Shown: positions 1 through 7,028, counted from the first letter of the stretch. The stretch: 23,283 nt of DNA from Candidatus Methanocomedens sp. (GCA_009649835.1 PYCK01000239.1:1-23283), one strand, 5' to 3'. The notes: generated by a model not told the origin, from the sequence alone. Numbers and translations are program-made.

Positions 1-922
1 GTATAAAATATGATATTGGCCGATTTATCCATTTTACACGTTTTTCAATGGGATTAAGCAGATAATCAACTGCTATGTGTACCCAAAGCCCTTGAAGTTT
101 CTTTGTCTCATCCTCTCCACATTCACTATGACAATTACGAAGTGCTTTTAATTTGGATGTGAGCTTGTGTTACACAATAGAACTTTTTAATTTTTTATGA
201 TATTCAGTAATTAGGTCTTTCTCAAGGTTTCTGATGAAATGTACCTGACATATCTGTTGAGGAATATCCAGAAAAATCTTTGAACTACTCAACGCAAGAC
301 CTTTTGCCATATCTCGAACTATGACAAGGGGTGACCCATATGTTATTTTGAATTCTGATAAAAACGGATTTACATGCTCTTCAGCTTCAGAAGGTATTAA
401 ATCCGCATCAATCACCATGTTATCATATCCCTCTTGTAGCACAAAGACAACTCTCCCGCCTGCCCTATGAGTTCCATCCATATGGGGAATCATGCCGCCT
501 TTGCGTTCAATCAATGCCTTTATTTCTTCGCACTTATTCTTGTGAAGTTGCTTGAAAAGCAAAATGAAGTCAAGGCTTCGGTTCGATATAGTCCCTGTTG
601 AGAGGTATATGCCCTTTGTTACGAGAAATGCACGTATTTCATGACGTTTCATGCCCAGACGCCAACGAAGAAGTCCAATCAATATAATCACGTTGAGGTC
701 AGTATTGCATTTTGGTATTAGCGGTGCTTTAGTTGCACCTTGAATTGAGAAATATTCGTCTGAGTGGTCTTTACAAGCCAAGACTTTTACTCTGGCAGGT
801 TTCGTTCCATGGAGGGTTGTTATTTGTCGTGTGTAGGTGTAGTTGACTGTGAGTCTTTGACTGCAGGTTGTACATCGTTCTTTCTTTTTCTCGGAAACAC
901 CAGGTGAAGGCGAGTTTTTTTT
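1..922 (-). pseudogene. Transposase catalytic ORF (orfB-like), interrupted by an in-frame stop
   Basis: This frame opens right after a TGA at 923-925. It reads through a CTTCSQRLTV zinc-finger-like motif, LHGTKPARVKVLACKD, an HTH-like region (about 655-560 on the plus strand) and a DDE core (HMDGTH, VIVRDMAKGL, CQVHFIRNLEKDL). A TTG at 781 is the first nominal start, but transposase-like sequence extends well upstream of it, so translation probably enters by frameshift from the N-terminal ORF. A TAA at 170-172 interrupts the protein after KKLKSSIV. The same frame then stays open to base 1 and continues with plausible protein (HKLTSKLKALRNCHSECG, then GLWVHIAVDYLLNP). The stop therefore looks like a nonsense mutation inside the gene rather than its natural end. 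The rest of the gene lies outside the window. Confidence 0.65.
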
Positions 923-1230
923 TCATCAAGATTGTGACGAATAATGATTTCTTTGATTTCTTTGCGTTCTACGGATTTGCCCATCCCATCGAGCATGAGA
1001 TAGATATCATCTGCAGAGATGGTGTCACTAAGAATTAGTTGAGCTAAATATCCGAAATGAATTTTTTCAATGTTGAACGAACTTGGTTCAGGAAGGCTGT
1101 TTGGGTCACTACCTAAATACCGTACATGATGCTGGATTACTTTTTTTCCACGTCGTTCGTTCCATACTTCGGCATATCTTATTTTGTCGCCTTGCTTGAT
1201 TTTGCGGATGAAGGTTTTGTGTTCAGTCAT
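820..1230 (-). CDS. Transposase N-terminal ORF (orfA-like), candidate frameshift donor
   Basis: This 136-residue ORF starts with ATG at 1230. It opens with FIRKIKQGDKIRYAEVWNE and then HHVRYLG, the short basic N-terminal module common at the start of archaeal and bacterial IS4/IS1634-like transposases. The final third (after about residue 105) is rich in K, R, Q and T and is unlikely to be a folded domain. Over that stretch the alternative frame encodes a better transposase sequence containing CTTC. At 915-923 there is a run of nine T on the plus strand, which is A9 in the message. A -1 slip there leaves this frame after DEKK and joins the downstream transposase frame. The ORF may therefore be translated both as a short protein and as the N-terminus of a fusion. 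Confidence 0.65.
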   Translation of the reverse strand: MTEHKTFIRKIKQGDKIRYAEVWNERRGKKVIQHHVRYLGSDPNSLPEPSSFNIEKIHFGYLAQLILSDTISADDIYLMLDGMGKSVERKEIKEIIIRHNLDEKKTRLHLVFPRKRKNDVQPAVKDSQSTTPTHDK

Positions 1231-1259
1231 ATTTGTAATGTATATACACTACAAATATG
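1228..1259. repeat. 32-bp near-perfect palindrome over the transposase start codon
   Basis: The two 16-base halves (1228-1243 and 1244-1259) are reverse complements at 15 of 16 positions. The left end of the palindrome contains the complement of the ATG of the transposase ORF. In RNA it would fold the initiation region into a long hairpin; in DNA it would suit a dimeric repressor. Either would limit transposase expression. It could also be part of the element's end. It is AT-rich, but a match this long is unlikely to be chance. Confidence 0.6.
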
Positions 1260-1260
1260 T

Positions 1261-1470
1261 TAACTTTTTCTGTTTGGATAATGGATCAATTTTGGGGTGC
1301 AGGCTAAGCTTTTTTAGTTAGAAAAATGAGGGGGAAATTTACGAAGTTGCAAGCCTAACTTGACGCTATAGTAGATTTCCATGTATGTATGCACAAAATT
1401 CAACGAAATTAAGATGTTAACTTCGTGTGTTGGAAACTCTCAGAGCTTCAAGGTATCGTGAAAAGTTGTT
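1261..1470. other. Intergenic stretch without recognisable gene
   Basis: AT-rich sequence between the transposon start and the gate-protein relic. I found no ORF with a ribosome binding site, no tRNA-like fold and no repeat. It may hold the promoter of the transposase or the remaining end of the element, but I cannot mark either. Confidence 0.4.
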
Positions 1471-1699
1471 ATGGGGACTGCCTGTTTTATACTAATTGAC
1501 CTCGGATTGTTTGATGCACTTGCAATGCAACTGCAGGCAATCTCTGAATATCTGTCTGTTCCTGCAAGCGGTCTGCCGATAATCGCAGCGCAGTTCGCAA
1601 GCTGCAGCATATACGATTGCAGGCAACATGCTGACAGGTGGGATCCTGAGCAGTAGGGACATAGTGATCACACTTTTTTTCATCGTCCTGTTCTTTTGA
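1471..1699 (+). pseudogene. Frameshifted relic resembling a nucleoside-recognition (gate) membrane protein
   Basis: From the ATG at 1471 the frame reads hydrophobic sequence with LIDLGLFDALAMQL, then LSVPASGLPIIAAQFAS. At about 1600-1606 this sense stops, and the +1 frame takes over with AAYTIAGNMLTGGILSSRD followed by a hydrophobic segment, ending at TGA 1697-1699. Read together, the two pieces resemble the C-terminal half of archaeal nucleoside-recognition/gate-domain membrane proteins (from memory, not searched). No ribosome binding site or intact upstream half is seen, and the in-frame codon just upstream is a stop. This looks like a decaying gene fragment between the transposon and the PepSY gene, perhaps left by the insertion. 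Confidence 0.4.
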
Positions 1700-1788
1700 C
1701 ACCCCGTTGGTGGAAAAAGAAACATAGGGCCCCATGTAACTTGTTTTTGTACAAATTATTCAGTATAATGCATATTTCGCGCAATCAT

Positions 1789-1805
1789 GCATAACATATA
1801 TATAC
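1789..1805 (+). promoter_or_regulatory. Possible archaeal TATA box for the PepSY gene
   Basis: A TATATATAC-type stretch preceded by GCATAAC lies about 90 bases before the ATG at 1892, in an AT-rich leader with no ORF. A transcript starting some 25 bases downstream would have a leader of about 60 bases. A perfect 10-bp palindrome, TTTGTACAAA, sits upstream at 1746-1755 and could be an operator. This is pattern-based only. Confidence 0.3.
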
Positions 1806-1891
1806 AATAACCAGCATATGTAAGTATAAGGCTACACATGTTGTGTGGCAGATATATACGCAACAGATTGAATAAACAAAGGTGAAGAAAA

Positions 1892-2413
1892 ATGAGAACT
1901 AGAACAATTGCACTCCTGCTTGCAGCACTTGTCCTTGGCACAGTTGGGGCCGGTGTCGTAAGCGCAGGAACGAATGACGCTCAAACCGGCAATAGCTGGT
2001 ACGACTGGATGGCAGACCACATGGGATTTGGCAGAGGCTACGGCTATGGCATGATCGGTGATGCACCCGGATTATGCGGAGGATACGGTAGCTACGCACC
2101 GGTTGCACCAGGATATGAGACCAATGCTCAGGAAGTAACAGTCCAGACTGTTGAAGATGCACTCGAGATCGCACAGGATCAGATCGATAGCGATGTATCG
2201 GAAAACAACATCTACCAGATGGGCAGATGGTGGATCGTTTACTACACAGATGATAACGGTACTATCGAGCAAGCTTACATCGATGCTTTCACAGGTGAAG
2301 TAGTGGAAGAGTTTAATACAGCAACCCAGCAGGCATATGGGCCTGCAAACACCCGATCCTACCATGGTGGAATGGGCTACGGCATGGGCTACGGAATGAT
2401 GTATGGCTACTGA
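1892..2413 (+). CDS. Secreted PepSY-domain protein with Gly/Tyr/Met-rich ends
   Basis: 173 residues. A signal peptide is clear: charged MRTRT, a hydrophobic core to about residue 22, and a likely cleavage near VVSA/GTN. A Gly/Tyr-rich linker (about 48-75) precedes a PepSY domain at about 85-145 (VEDALEIAQDQI, then RWWIVYYTDDNG, then AYIDAFTGEVV). The C-terminus is a low-complexity Gly-Tyr-Met tail (GMGYGMGYGMMYGY). PepSY domains are small extracytoplasmic modules often linked to peptidase inhibition or envelope processes. The Met/Tyr-rich tail could bind metal, but that is inference. The start is supported by AGGTGAAG about eight bases upstream. It heads a plus-strand group of small envelope proteins ending in an ArsR-type regulator. 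Confidence 0.85.
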   Translation: MRTRTIALLLAALVLGTVGAGVVSAGTNDAQTGNSWYDWMADHMGFGRGYGYGMIGDAPGLCGGYGSYAPVAPGYETNAQEVTVQTVEDALEIAQDQIDSDVSENNIYQMGRWWIVYYTDDNGTIEQAYIDAFTGEVVEEFNTATQQAYGPANTRSYHGGMGYGMGYGMMYGY

Positions 2414-2431
2414 GCCATATGTCACCATTTT

Positions 2432-2539
2432 GTGAAAATCGTTACGGACGCCATCCTGGCGACAGTAGCCGCCTGGATACTACTCAATTTCCGATTAGAA
2501 ATCGGAGGCATGACTAAAATTGCAGATGGAACAGAATGA
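2432..2539 (+). CDS. Possible 35-residue single-helix membrane peptide
   Basis: A GTG-started frame reads VKIVTDAILATVAAWILLN and then a short polar tail, ending at TGA 2537-2539. The first half would make one membrane helix. There is no convincing ribosome binding site. Two small hairpins overlap it (2449-2461 and 2490-2506), so the composition may instead reflect a structured untranslated RNA. It follows the PepSY gene by 18 bases. Confidence 0.25.
   Translation: MKIVTDAILATVAAWILLNFRLEIGGMTKIADGTE
2490..2506. other. Short hairpin (7-bp stem, 3-base loop)
   Basis: TCCGATT and AATCGGA flank a three-base loop, downstream of the PepSY gene. A second 5-bp hairpin lies at 2449-2461. No T-run follows, so neither fits a simple terminator. 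They may be RNA-processing or stability elements between genes of one transcript. Confidence 0.35.
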
Positions 2540-2556
2540 ATAAAGAGGTGTAAAAG

Positions 2557-2652
2557 ATGGAAACAACTGAAATGACATTTGATGAAGCAAAAGAGATTCT
2601 ACAAAAATGGTACCAATACCATGTGTCGCGGATTGACATTGTGATGAACTAA
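2557..2652 (+). CDS. Small 31-residue protein, function unknown
   Basis: METTEMTFDEAKEILQKWY and a short tail. It has one of the better ribosome binding sites in this region, GAGGTG five bases before the ATG. The N-terminal half is predicted to be an amphipathic helix. The sequence stops abruptly after VSRIDIVMN, so it may be a true micro-protein or the surviving N-terminus of a longer gene. The next ORF begins one base after its stop. Confidence 0.4.
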   Translation: METTEMTFDEAKEILQKWYQYHVSRIDIVMN

Positions 2653-2653
2653 T

Positions 2654-2878
2654 ATGAATAATGATTTCAATGGTATCAATCCTACAACAATAATAAAAGA
2701 CAGTAGATATTCTCGTTACTTAATACAAAACGAATTTGTTTTAGAAATGGCAACATACGACAACATATTTCTACAGTTTAGAGAAATACATAATATGTTG
2801 GATGATTTGGGTCAGATTGAACGGCATAGTCAAAGGTTGCGACGGCACACCCAACCGCAGCAGAGCTGTGGGGTATAG
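2654..2878 (+). CDS. Hypothetical 74-residue ORF, weakly supported
   Basis: The ATG lies one base after the preceding stop, so it could be translated by coupling, although it has no ribosome binding site of its own. The middle (FVLEMATYDNIFLQFREIH) is helix-like, while the end is an odd Arg/Gln/His-rich tail. No family is recognised. The composition is AT-rich at first and changes sharply near 2835. It may be a chance ORF or a decayed gene. Confidence 0.3.
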   Translation: MNNDFNGINPTTIIKDSRYSRYLIQNEFVLEMATYDNIFLQFREIHNMLDDLGQIERHSQRLRRHTQPQQSCGV

Positions 2879-2931
2879 TTATTAAGATAAAATGAACGGA
2901 TTAAATAGTTCTAAAATACGAGGTGAGAAAA

Positions 2932-3159
2932 ATGATGGGTTATGAAATCTACGGCGGTTCTGGAATGGGCGGTTTTGGTCTAGGGTTCATAGGCCTGATC
3001 ATCAATATCATCATACTTTTTGCGATAATATGGGCAGTATCATCCATGTTTAACAACAGGCGTGATAGTAGAGATAACGATTCAAGGATCGTAAGACTTG
3101 AAAGAGACACCAAACACACAAGAGATACGCTTGAAAAGATACTCAAAAAACTTGAATGA
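2932..3159 (+). CDS. Small membrane protein: one transmembrane helix plus C-terminal coiled coil
   Basis: 75 residues from the ATG at 2932, which GAGGTGAG at 2919-2926 supports. The GTG at 2923 lies inside that ribosome binding site and is unlikely to be the start. A Gly-rich N-terminus (EIYGGSGMGGFGLG) leads into a long hydrophobic helix (about 15-38), then a charged segment and a heptad-like tail (IVRLERDTKHTRDTLEKIL). The layout matches the gene that follows, so the two look like paralogues or partners. The topology suggests a small membrane-anchored oligomer. Function unknown. Confidence 0.65.
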   Translation: MMGYEIYGGSGMGGFGLGFIGLIINIIILFAIIWAVSSMFNNRRDSRDNDSRIVRLERDTKHTRDTLEKILKKLE

Positions 3160-3210
3160 TTCCGTTCAATTGGGCTTTCAATGCAAATAAAGATGTGAGG
3201 GAATGCATAA

Positions 3211-3285
3211 ATGCGAAAGAATAATACCCTGCAAAGCATGATACTTCATGAGGCAAAAGCCCAAATATTACAGCGAGGTGAATAA
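3211..3285 (+). CDS. Possible 24-residue leader peptide
   Basis: The ATG at 3211 is preceded by GAGGGA. The frame stops at 3283-3285, between the ribosome binding site (3275-3280) and start of the next gene, an arrangement that would couple translation of the two. The peptide (MRKNNTLQSMILHEAKAQIL and a short tail) resembles nothing known. It could equally be chance. Confidence 0.22.
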   Translation: MRKNNTLQSMILHEAKAQILQRGE

Positions 3286-3286
3286 T

Positions 3287-3529
3287 TTGGCATACAATTC
3301 GATGATGGACATGATGTATGGCACAGGATACAGCCCATACAGTTCGGTATTGAGCTTTATCCTGAATATTGTTATTATATTGGTGATCGTAGGTGTGGTA
3401 GTCGCACTGTTAAATAAGTCCAATTTTGTCGGATCCGGCAGCAGTGACCGCCTGACGAGAGTCGAGAAAGATGTGGACGATATCAAGAGAATGGTAGAGG
3501 ATATTAAAAACAAACTTGATGAGATCTAA
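3287..3529 (+). CDS. Small membrane protein, paralogue-like partner of the gene at 2932
   Basis: About 80 residues. I chose the TTG at 3287 because GAGGTG at 3275-3280 sits six bases before it. The ATG at 3248 would add 13 residues but has no ribosome binding site. A short Met/Tyr/Ser-rich N-terminus (MMDMMYGTGYSPYSS) is followed by a strongly hydrophobic helix and a coiled-coil tail (RLTRVEKDVDDIKRMVEDIK). The order Gly/Met/Tyr-rich head, helix, coil repeats that of the 2932 protein. Confidence 0.65.
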   Translation: MAYNSMMDMMYGTGYSPYSSVLSFILNIVIILVIVGVVVALLNKSNFVGSGSSDRLTRVEKDVDDIKRMVEDIKNKLDEI

Positions 3530-3586
3530 TTCCCATTTGCATTATTTTCCAGATCAAGCGTTAGCATTGTCTAACCGGGTTTTAGT

Positions 3587-3880
3587 ATGACAAAAACACT
3601 GCAGCAGATCGTAAATATAGGCGAGGCTATTTCGCACCCACTCAGGTTGAAACTCCTGTACATGCTCTCTGAGCGTGAGTGGTATGTGTACGAGCTTGCC
3701 AAAGAGTTGAATATTTCACGACAGGTGCTGTATCTTCATTTAAAACGACTTGAAAAAGCAGATTTTGTAGAAAGCGACCTGCGACTTGAAGATAACGATA
3801 TGCGGGCAAAGAAATTTTTTAAGTTGAAGGGATTTGAGGTTGAACTTGGAGCGGATGACCTTACACCGTTATTCGAGTAA
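3587..3880 (+). CDS. ArsR-type winged helix-turn-helix regulator
   Basis: 97 residues. ISHPLRLKLLYMLSEREWYV starts the typical ArsR-like fold, followed by the HTH (YELAKELNISRQVLYLHLKRLEKA) and a wing (FVESDLRLEDNDMRAKKFFKL). It lacks the classic CxC metal site of ArsR/SmtB, so the signal is unlikely to be metal bound at that site. It ends the plus-strand cluster of small envelope proteins, which makes it a candidate regulator of them. It is convergent with the methyltransferase that ends at 3894. Confidence 0.8.
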   Translation: MTKTLQQIVNIGEAISHPLRLKLLYMLSEREWYVYELAKELNISRQVLYLHLKRLEKADFVESDLRLEDNDMRAKKFFKLKGFEVELGADDLTPLFE

Positions 3881-3893
3881 AAACAAGAGTGAT

Positions 3894-4493
3894 TCATGGC
3901 TTTGATCTTATTAACCTGAATACATCCCTGAGTGCCAGATGCTTTTCTTCAACTACCGAAAGCCCTGCCTTTTTGATGTTTTCTACAGTCTTACGGTTCA
4001 GGTTCACACCCATAAAGAACACTGAGATCGGATTCAATACGTTTTCGAGAAATGTGAGCATACGATTGCTGCTTCGCATGTGCTCAAGATTTATCACTAA
4101 ACCATCCGGCTTACAAACCCGCCGCATCTCGCGAAGTGCTGCAACCGGATTCGGTATGGAACAGAGCACAAAAGTTGTTATGACGTAGTCAAAACTATTG
4201 TCAGCAAAGGCGAGTAATTCTGCGTCCATCACCTGAAGTGAAATATTATCCATCCCAGCCATGCGCTTTTTTGCATGTTCCAGCATTTTTGGACTGATAT
4301 CAATTGCTGTTACTTTGCAGTCCTTTGGGTAGTATTCAAGGTTCTTTCCGGTTCCGGTACCAACCTCCAGCACACTACCATGCAGATCAGATAGTACTGC
4401 ACGTCGCCATTTTCTGAAAAGGAATAGTTCAACAGGCGCTTCCATCAGGTCGTAGATGGGTGAGATCCGGTCGTATTTTGAAAGCACTGACAT
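3894..4493 (-). CDS. Class I SAM-dependent methyltransferase (UbiE/PmtA-like)
   Basis: 199 residues. Motif I is VLEVGTGTGKNLEYY at about 41-55, followed by an acidic loop (AIDISPKMLEHAKKRM), DAELLAFADNSFDYVI and a post-motif region (LREMRRVCKPDGLVI). This is the standard Methyltransf_11 arrangement, and the N-terminus (YDRISPIYDLMEAP) is typical of UbiE and phospholipid N-methyltransferase relatives. The substrate may be a lipid or quinone-like molecule but cannot be fixed. It lacks the cysteines expected of ArsM arsenite methyltransferase. It is followed downstream (convergently) by the ArsR-type gene. Confidence 0.8.
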   Translation of the reverse strand: MSVLSKYDRISPIYDLMEAPVELFLFRKWRRAVLSDLHGSVLEVGTGTGKNLEYYPKDCKVTAIDISPKMLEHAKKRMAGMDNISLQVMDAELLAFADNSFDYVITTFVLCSIPNPVAALREMRRVCKPDGLVINLEHMRSSNRMLTFLENVLNPISVFFMGVNLNRKTVENIKKAGLSVVEEKHLALRDVFRLIRSKP

Positions 4494-4569
4494 TAGAAAG
4501 ATATTGGTCGTTATAGGTTATGATTGTAATGTCCGGGAAACGATTTTATGATCGATTATGTGGCAATTA

Positions 4570-5175
4570 CTAACCCCTCTTCTTACCCCACACCAGTGCT
4601 ACCAGGTCAAACATTTCCCACTGCACATTAAATCCATCAGCGGCCCTAAAAGCATCCTTCAGCCCTGATACATCAACATAAGTAGCTGTTCGCATCTCAA
4701 CAAAAGTATGGAAGATCTCCAGCAGTACCTTCTTTGAGAACCTGGTTTGCTGCACCACATCCATAACCGCAATCTCTCCAAGCGGCCCCAGTACCCTGAA
4801 CATCTCACTCATCACATCACAAGGTTGTGCCACCTCATGCATGGCAAAACTTGAGACCGCAGCATCAAAAACCCCATCCTTGAAAGGCAGTCTGTGCGCA
4901 TCGGCAAGCACAAAATCCCCTTTCGACTTGGCCCTGGCACGTCTTATCATATCAATAGAAATATCAGTACATACCAGGTCAACCACACCCAGGCGCTCAG
5001 CCAGGTATCCCGTACCCGAGGCCATATCCAGTACACGGTTGCCTTTTTTTATCTCGATCTTTCCAAGTAACTGGTTCCTCAGCCTGTCATACTGTCCCAT
5101 CATTGCAATCCTTGCCCCAATATCGTAAATAGGTGCAAGGAACTTAAAAAAACCATGACTTGCTACTTTTTCCAT
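4570..5175 (-). CDS. Class I SAM-dependent methyltransferase
   Basis: About 201 residues from the ATG at 5175 (MEKVASHGFFKFLAPIYDIG). Starts at 5202 or 5217 are possible, but they would leave almost no room for a promoter before the divergent gene at 5244. Motif I is VLDMASGTGYLAERL, then CTDISIDMIRRAR, DAHRLPFKDGVFDAAVSSF and FRVLGPLGEIAVMDVV. It is only loosely similar to the methyltransferase next to it; the shared start (APIYD vs SPIYD) suggests one broad subfamily. Substrate unknown. Confidence 0.78.
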   Translation of the reverse strand: MEKVASHGFFKFLAPIYDIGARIAMMGQYDRLRNQLLGKIEIKKGNRVLDMASGTGYLAERLGVVDLVCTDISIDMIRRARAKSKGDFVLADAHRLPFKDGVFDAAVSSFAMHEVAQPCDVMSEMFRVLGPLGEIAVMDVVQQTRFSKKVLLEIFHTFVEMRTATYVDVSGLKDAFRAADGFNVQWEMFDLVALVWGKKRG

Positions 5176-5243
5176 ATTCTTCGTCCTGTTAATATCCCGC
5201 ATAATTATTAATACCATACTATAGTTAAAGGTAGGATGGTAAA

Positions 5244-5588
5244 ATGAGGTTCAAGAATAAAAAAAACACACTGGCAGCTTTAGGTATACTTTTCCTGTTA
5301 GCCGGTATAATAATATCACTGGATGGCCAGGATGGTTCTTCTTTCATCTATTTCGGTGTTGGGACATTGACTGCCACCCTGCTGTACTATGGCATCGTCG
5401 CAGGCAGGCCCCAGATATCGGCGTTCATTGTTGGTCTTATTATACTGCATACAGGAGTCCTGTTGATAGTGAAAGGCGAATTAATATACCCAAGTGAGTT
5501 TGGATTGATTACATTCGTTTCAGGAATTCTGGTACTGCTCAATTCAGGTTTTTCAGAATATATGCGGGACAGGAAGAAAAAGAACTGA
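5244..5588 (+). CDS. Four-helix membrane protein, function unknown
   Basis: 114 residues with a basic N-terminus (MRFKNKKN), four hydrophobic segments (about 10-26, 33-52, 57-75, 85-103) and a basic C-terminal tail (RDRKKKN). Both ends being positive suggests cytoplasmic N- and C-termini. GGTAGGATGG lies just before the ATG. The gene is divergent from the methyltransferase, so a shared AT-rich promoter region near 5195-5235 is likely. No family recognised. Confidence 0.6.
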   Translation: MRFKNKKNTLAALGILFLLAGIIISLDGQDGSSFIYFGVGTLTATLLYYGIVAGRPQISAFIVGLIILHTGVLLIVKGELIYPSEFGLITFVSGILVLLNSGFSEYMRDRKKKN

Positions 5589-5595
5589 CATTCAT

Positions 5596-7005
5596 TTATT
5601 CAATATGATGGTCCTCACGCAAGACCTTCAATAATCCCAGAACCGAATAACCGGCCCTGGTAATACCCATACTCCTGCTATCAGTATCAGTACCTGCAAG
5701 ATACAGGTTCGTGACAGGTGTCCTGGTATCTGCAAAGTAGCCATTAATGGTCACAGCAGCCTTTTCGGGAATAGTATACTGGTAGTGGGTCATATCGATA
5801 TGATCCTCGATACCAGGCAGTGCAGTCAGTATGGTATTATACATCCGCTTCCTGTCTTTTACCAGTGGTACAGACTCATCAACAATGAAAGTGAACCCGA
5901 CAAGCTGCTTGCCCGGAGGTGCCAGTGATTTATCGTAGTTGCTAATCGGCATGGCCCAGAAAGCCCTGCGCTTGAACCATACTTCTGAGCCAGTGTAGTC
6001 GAACTCAGGTAACTTTGTATCAAGACCCAACCATATTGTCATACTATGGGTCTGCACTATCCTGCCAATATCCTGTATATATGATGATGGCAGATTATCC
6101 GTAAGTGCAGGCAGGTCCTTTGCAAAGCCTGTAAAAACCACAACATCAGCCTGGTAAGTCCCTTCAGGGGTGACCACTTCTTTCACAACCCCTTGTGTGG
6201 TATTTATTCCTGTCACCCTGGATGAAGTCTTTATTTGAACAGAATCATTCATGGAAAATAAAACTGCATTCAAAAACGCCTTAAGACCCTTGCGCGGATA
6301 TGCCTGGGAATACCCAATATCATTATTGCCAAGCCTGCTCAGGATCGATAGGTGTCCCTTCAACTGGCTCACAGTAAGATGATTTGCAAGTAAGGCCATA
6401 TAGGATTTGGCGATATCTTCATTCTCAAGGAATTTCTCTGGCACACTATCCCGCATATAACCACTGCCTGCCAGCACCCTGTGTACTGAGGTCTCATACA
6501 TGGACTTACCAGACAATGAGTAACACATAGCATTGATAAAATCCAGTGAATCCTCTGAAAGCCCACCGGGCAGGTAATCATATACTGACTGGTTGCTAAG
6601 GTCAGACCCAAGCGTGGACTGGGTAAAAGCCTTTGTAATGGACTGGCTGAGCAGCAACCGGTCCATTTTTGGCAGGACATCGAATGTGGCAAACTCCTTT
6701 AAGTTGGACGGTATCTTTGACAATCCGTTTGGAGTCCTGACGTGATAAGCCCCGTGATCAAGGAACATAGGGGTATAATCGAAATATGTATCAATAAGAC
6801 GGCGCAGCGGCCCGACCCGCAGGTGGGTTATCGCATGGACACCCGTGTCCACCTGGAATCCATTTACATCGTAACTATTGCAGTTTCCACCCACATAACT
6901 ATGTTTTTCAAGGACAAGTACCTTTTTCCCATGTTTTGAAAGCGTCATAGCAGACATCAGGCCGCTAATACCGCCACCAACTACAATCACATCATAATCG
7001 GCCAT
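5596..7005 (-). CDS. FAD-dependent oxidoreductase of the phytoene desaturase/carotenoid isomerase type
   Basis: 469 residues. An N-terminal Rossmann FAD site (VIVVGGGISGLMSAM, then VLEKHSYVGGNCNSY and FQVDTGVHAI) and the C-terminal FAD-contact segment (NLYLAGTDTDSRSMGITRAG) are intact. Length and motifs match CrtI/CrtISO-like enzymes. In archaea, relatives act on isoprenoid chains, but the substrate here is open. The gene lies 23 bases after scpB and ends convergently, seven bases from the membrane protein. It may be read as the last gene of the topoisomerase/condensin run, though no functional link is obvious. Confidence 0.82.
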   Translation of the reverse strand: MADYDVIVVGGGISGLMSAMTLSKHGKKVLVLEKHSYVGGNCNSYDVNGFQVDTGVHAITHLRVGPLRRLIDTYFDYTPMFLDHGAYHVRTPNGLSKIPSNLKEFATFDVLPKMDRLLLSQSITKAFTQSTLGSDLSNQSVYDYLPGGLSEDSLDFINAMCYSLSGKSMYETSVHRVLAGSGYMRDSVPEKFLENEDIAKSYMALLANHLTVSQLKGHLSILSRLGNNDIGYSQAYPRKGLKAFLNAVLFSMNDSVQIKTSSRVTGINTTQGVVKEVVTPEGTYQADVVVFTGFAKDLPALTDNLPSSYIQDIGRIVQTHSMTIWLGLDTKLPEFDYTGSEVWFKRRAFWAMPISNYDKSLAPPGKQLVGFTFIVDESVPLVKDRKRMYNTILTALPGIEDHIDMTHYQYTIPEKAAVTINGYFADTRTPVTNLYLAGTDTDSRSMGITRAGYSVLGLLKVLREDHHIE

Positions 7006-7028
7006 ATTGTATCCAGTAATAATAATGA

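Larger units (their letters stand above)
1..1260 (-). mobile_element. Left-truncated insertion sequence with a two-frame DDE-type transposase
   Basis: Two overlapping minus-strand reading frames together make an archaeal transposase. An N-terminal ORF begins at 1230, and a second frame carries a CxxC zinc-finger-like motif followed by a DDE-type core with acidic residues in HMDGTH and VIVRDMAKGL. The element runs off the left edge of the window, so its downstream end, the last catalytic glutamate and the terminal repeats cannot be seen. Its AT-rich composition differs from the operons to its right. The right boundary is approximate: I placed it just beyond the palindrome at 1228-1259 and found no convincing terminal inverted repeat or target-site duplication. 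The family was recognised from memory of Methanosarcina-type transposases, so the IS family is left open. Confidence 0.7.

Noticed and set aside
1487..1735. Minus-strand ORFs over the gate-protein relic
   Set aside because: Cys-rich, atypical composition, no ribosome binding site; the plus-strand frames make better protein sense.
3894..4493. Arsenite methyltransferase (ArsM), suggested by the adjacent ArsR-type gene
   Set aside because: The conserved cysteines of ArsM are absent and the regulator lacks the classic metal site; the genes are also convergent.
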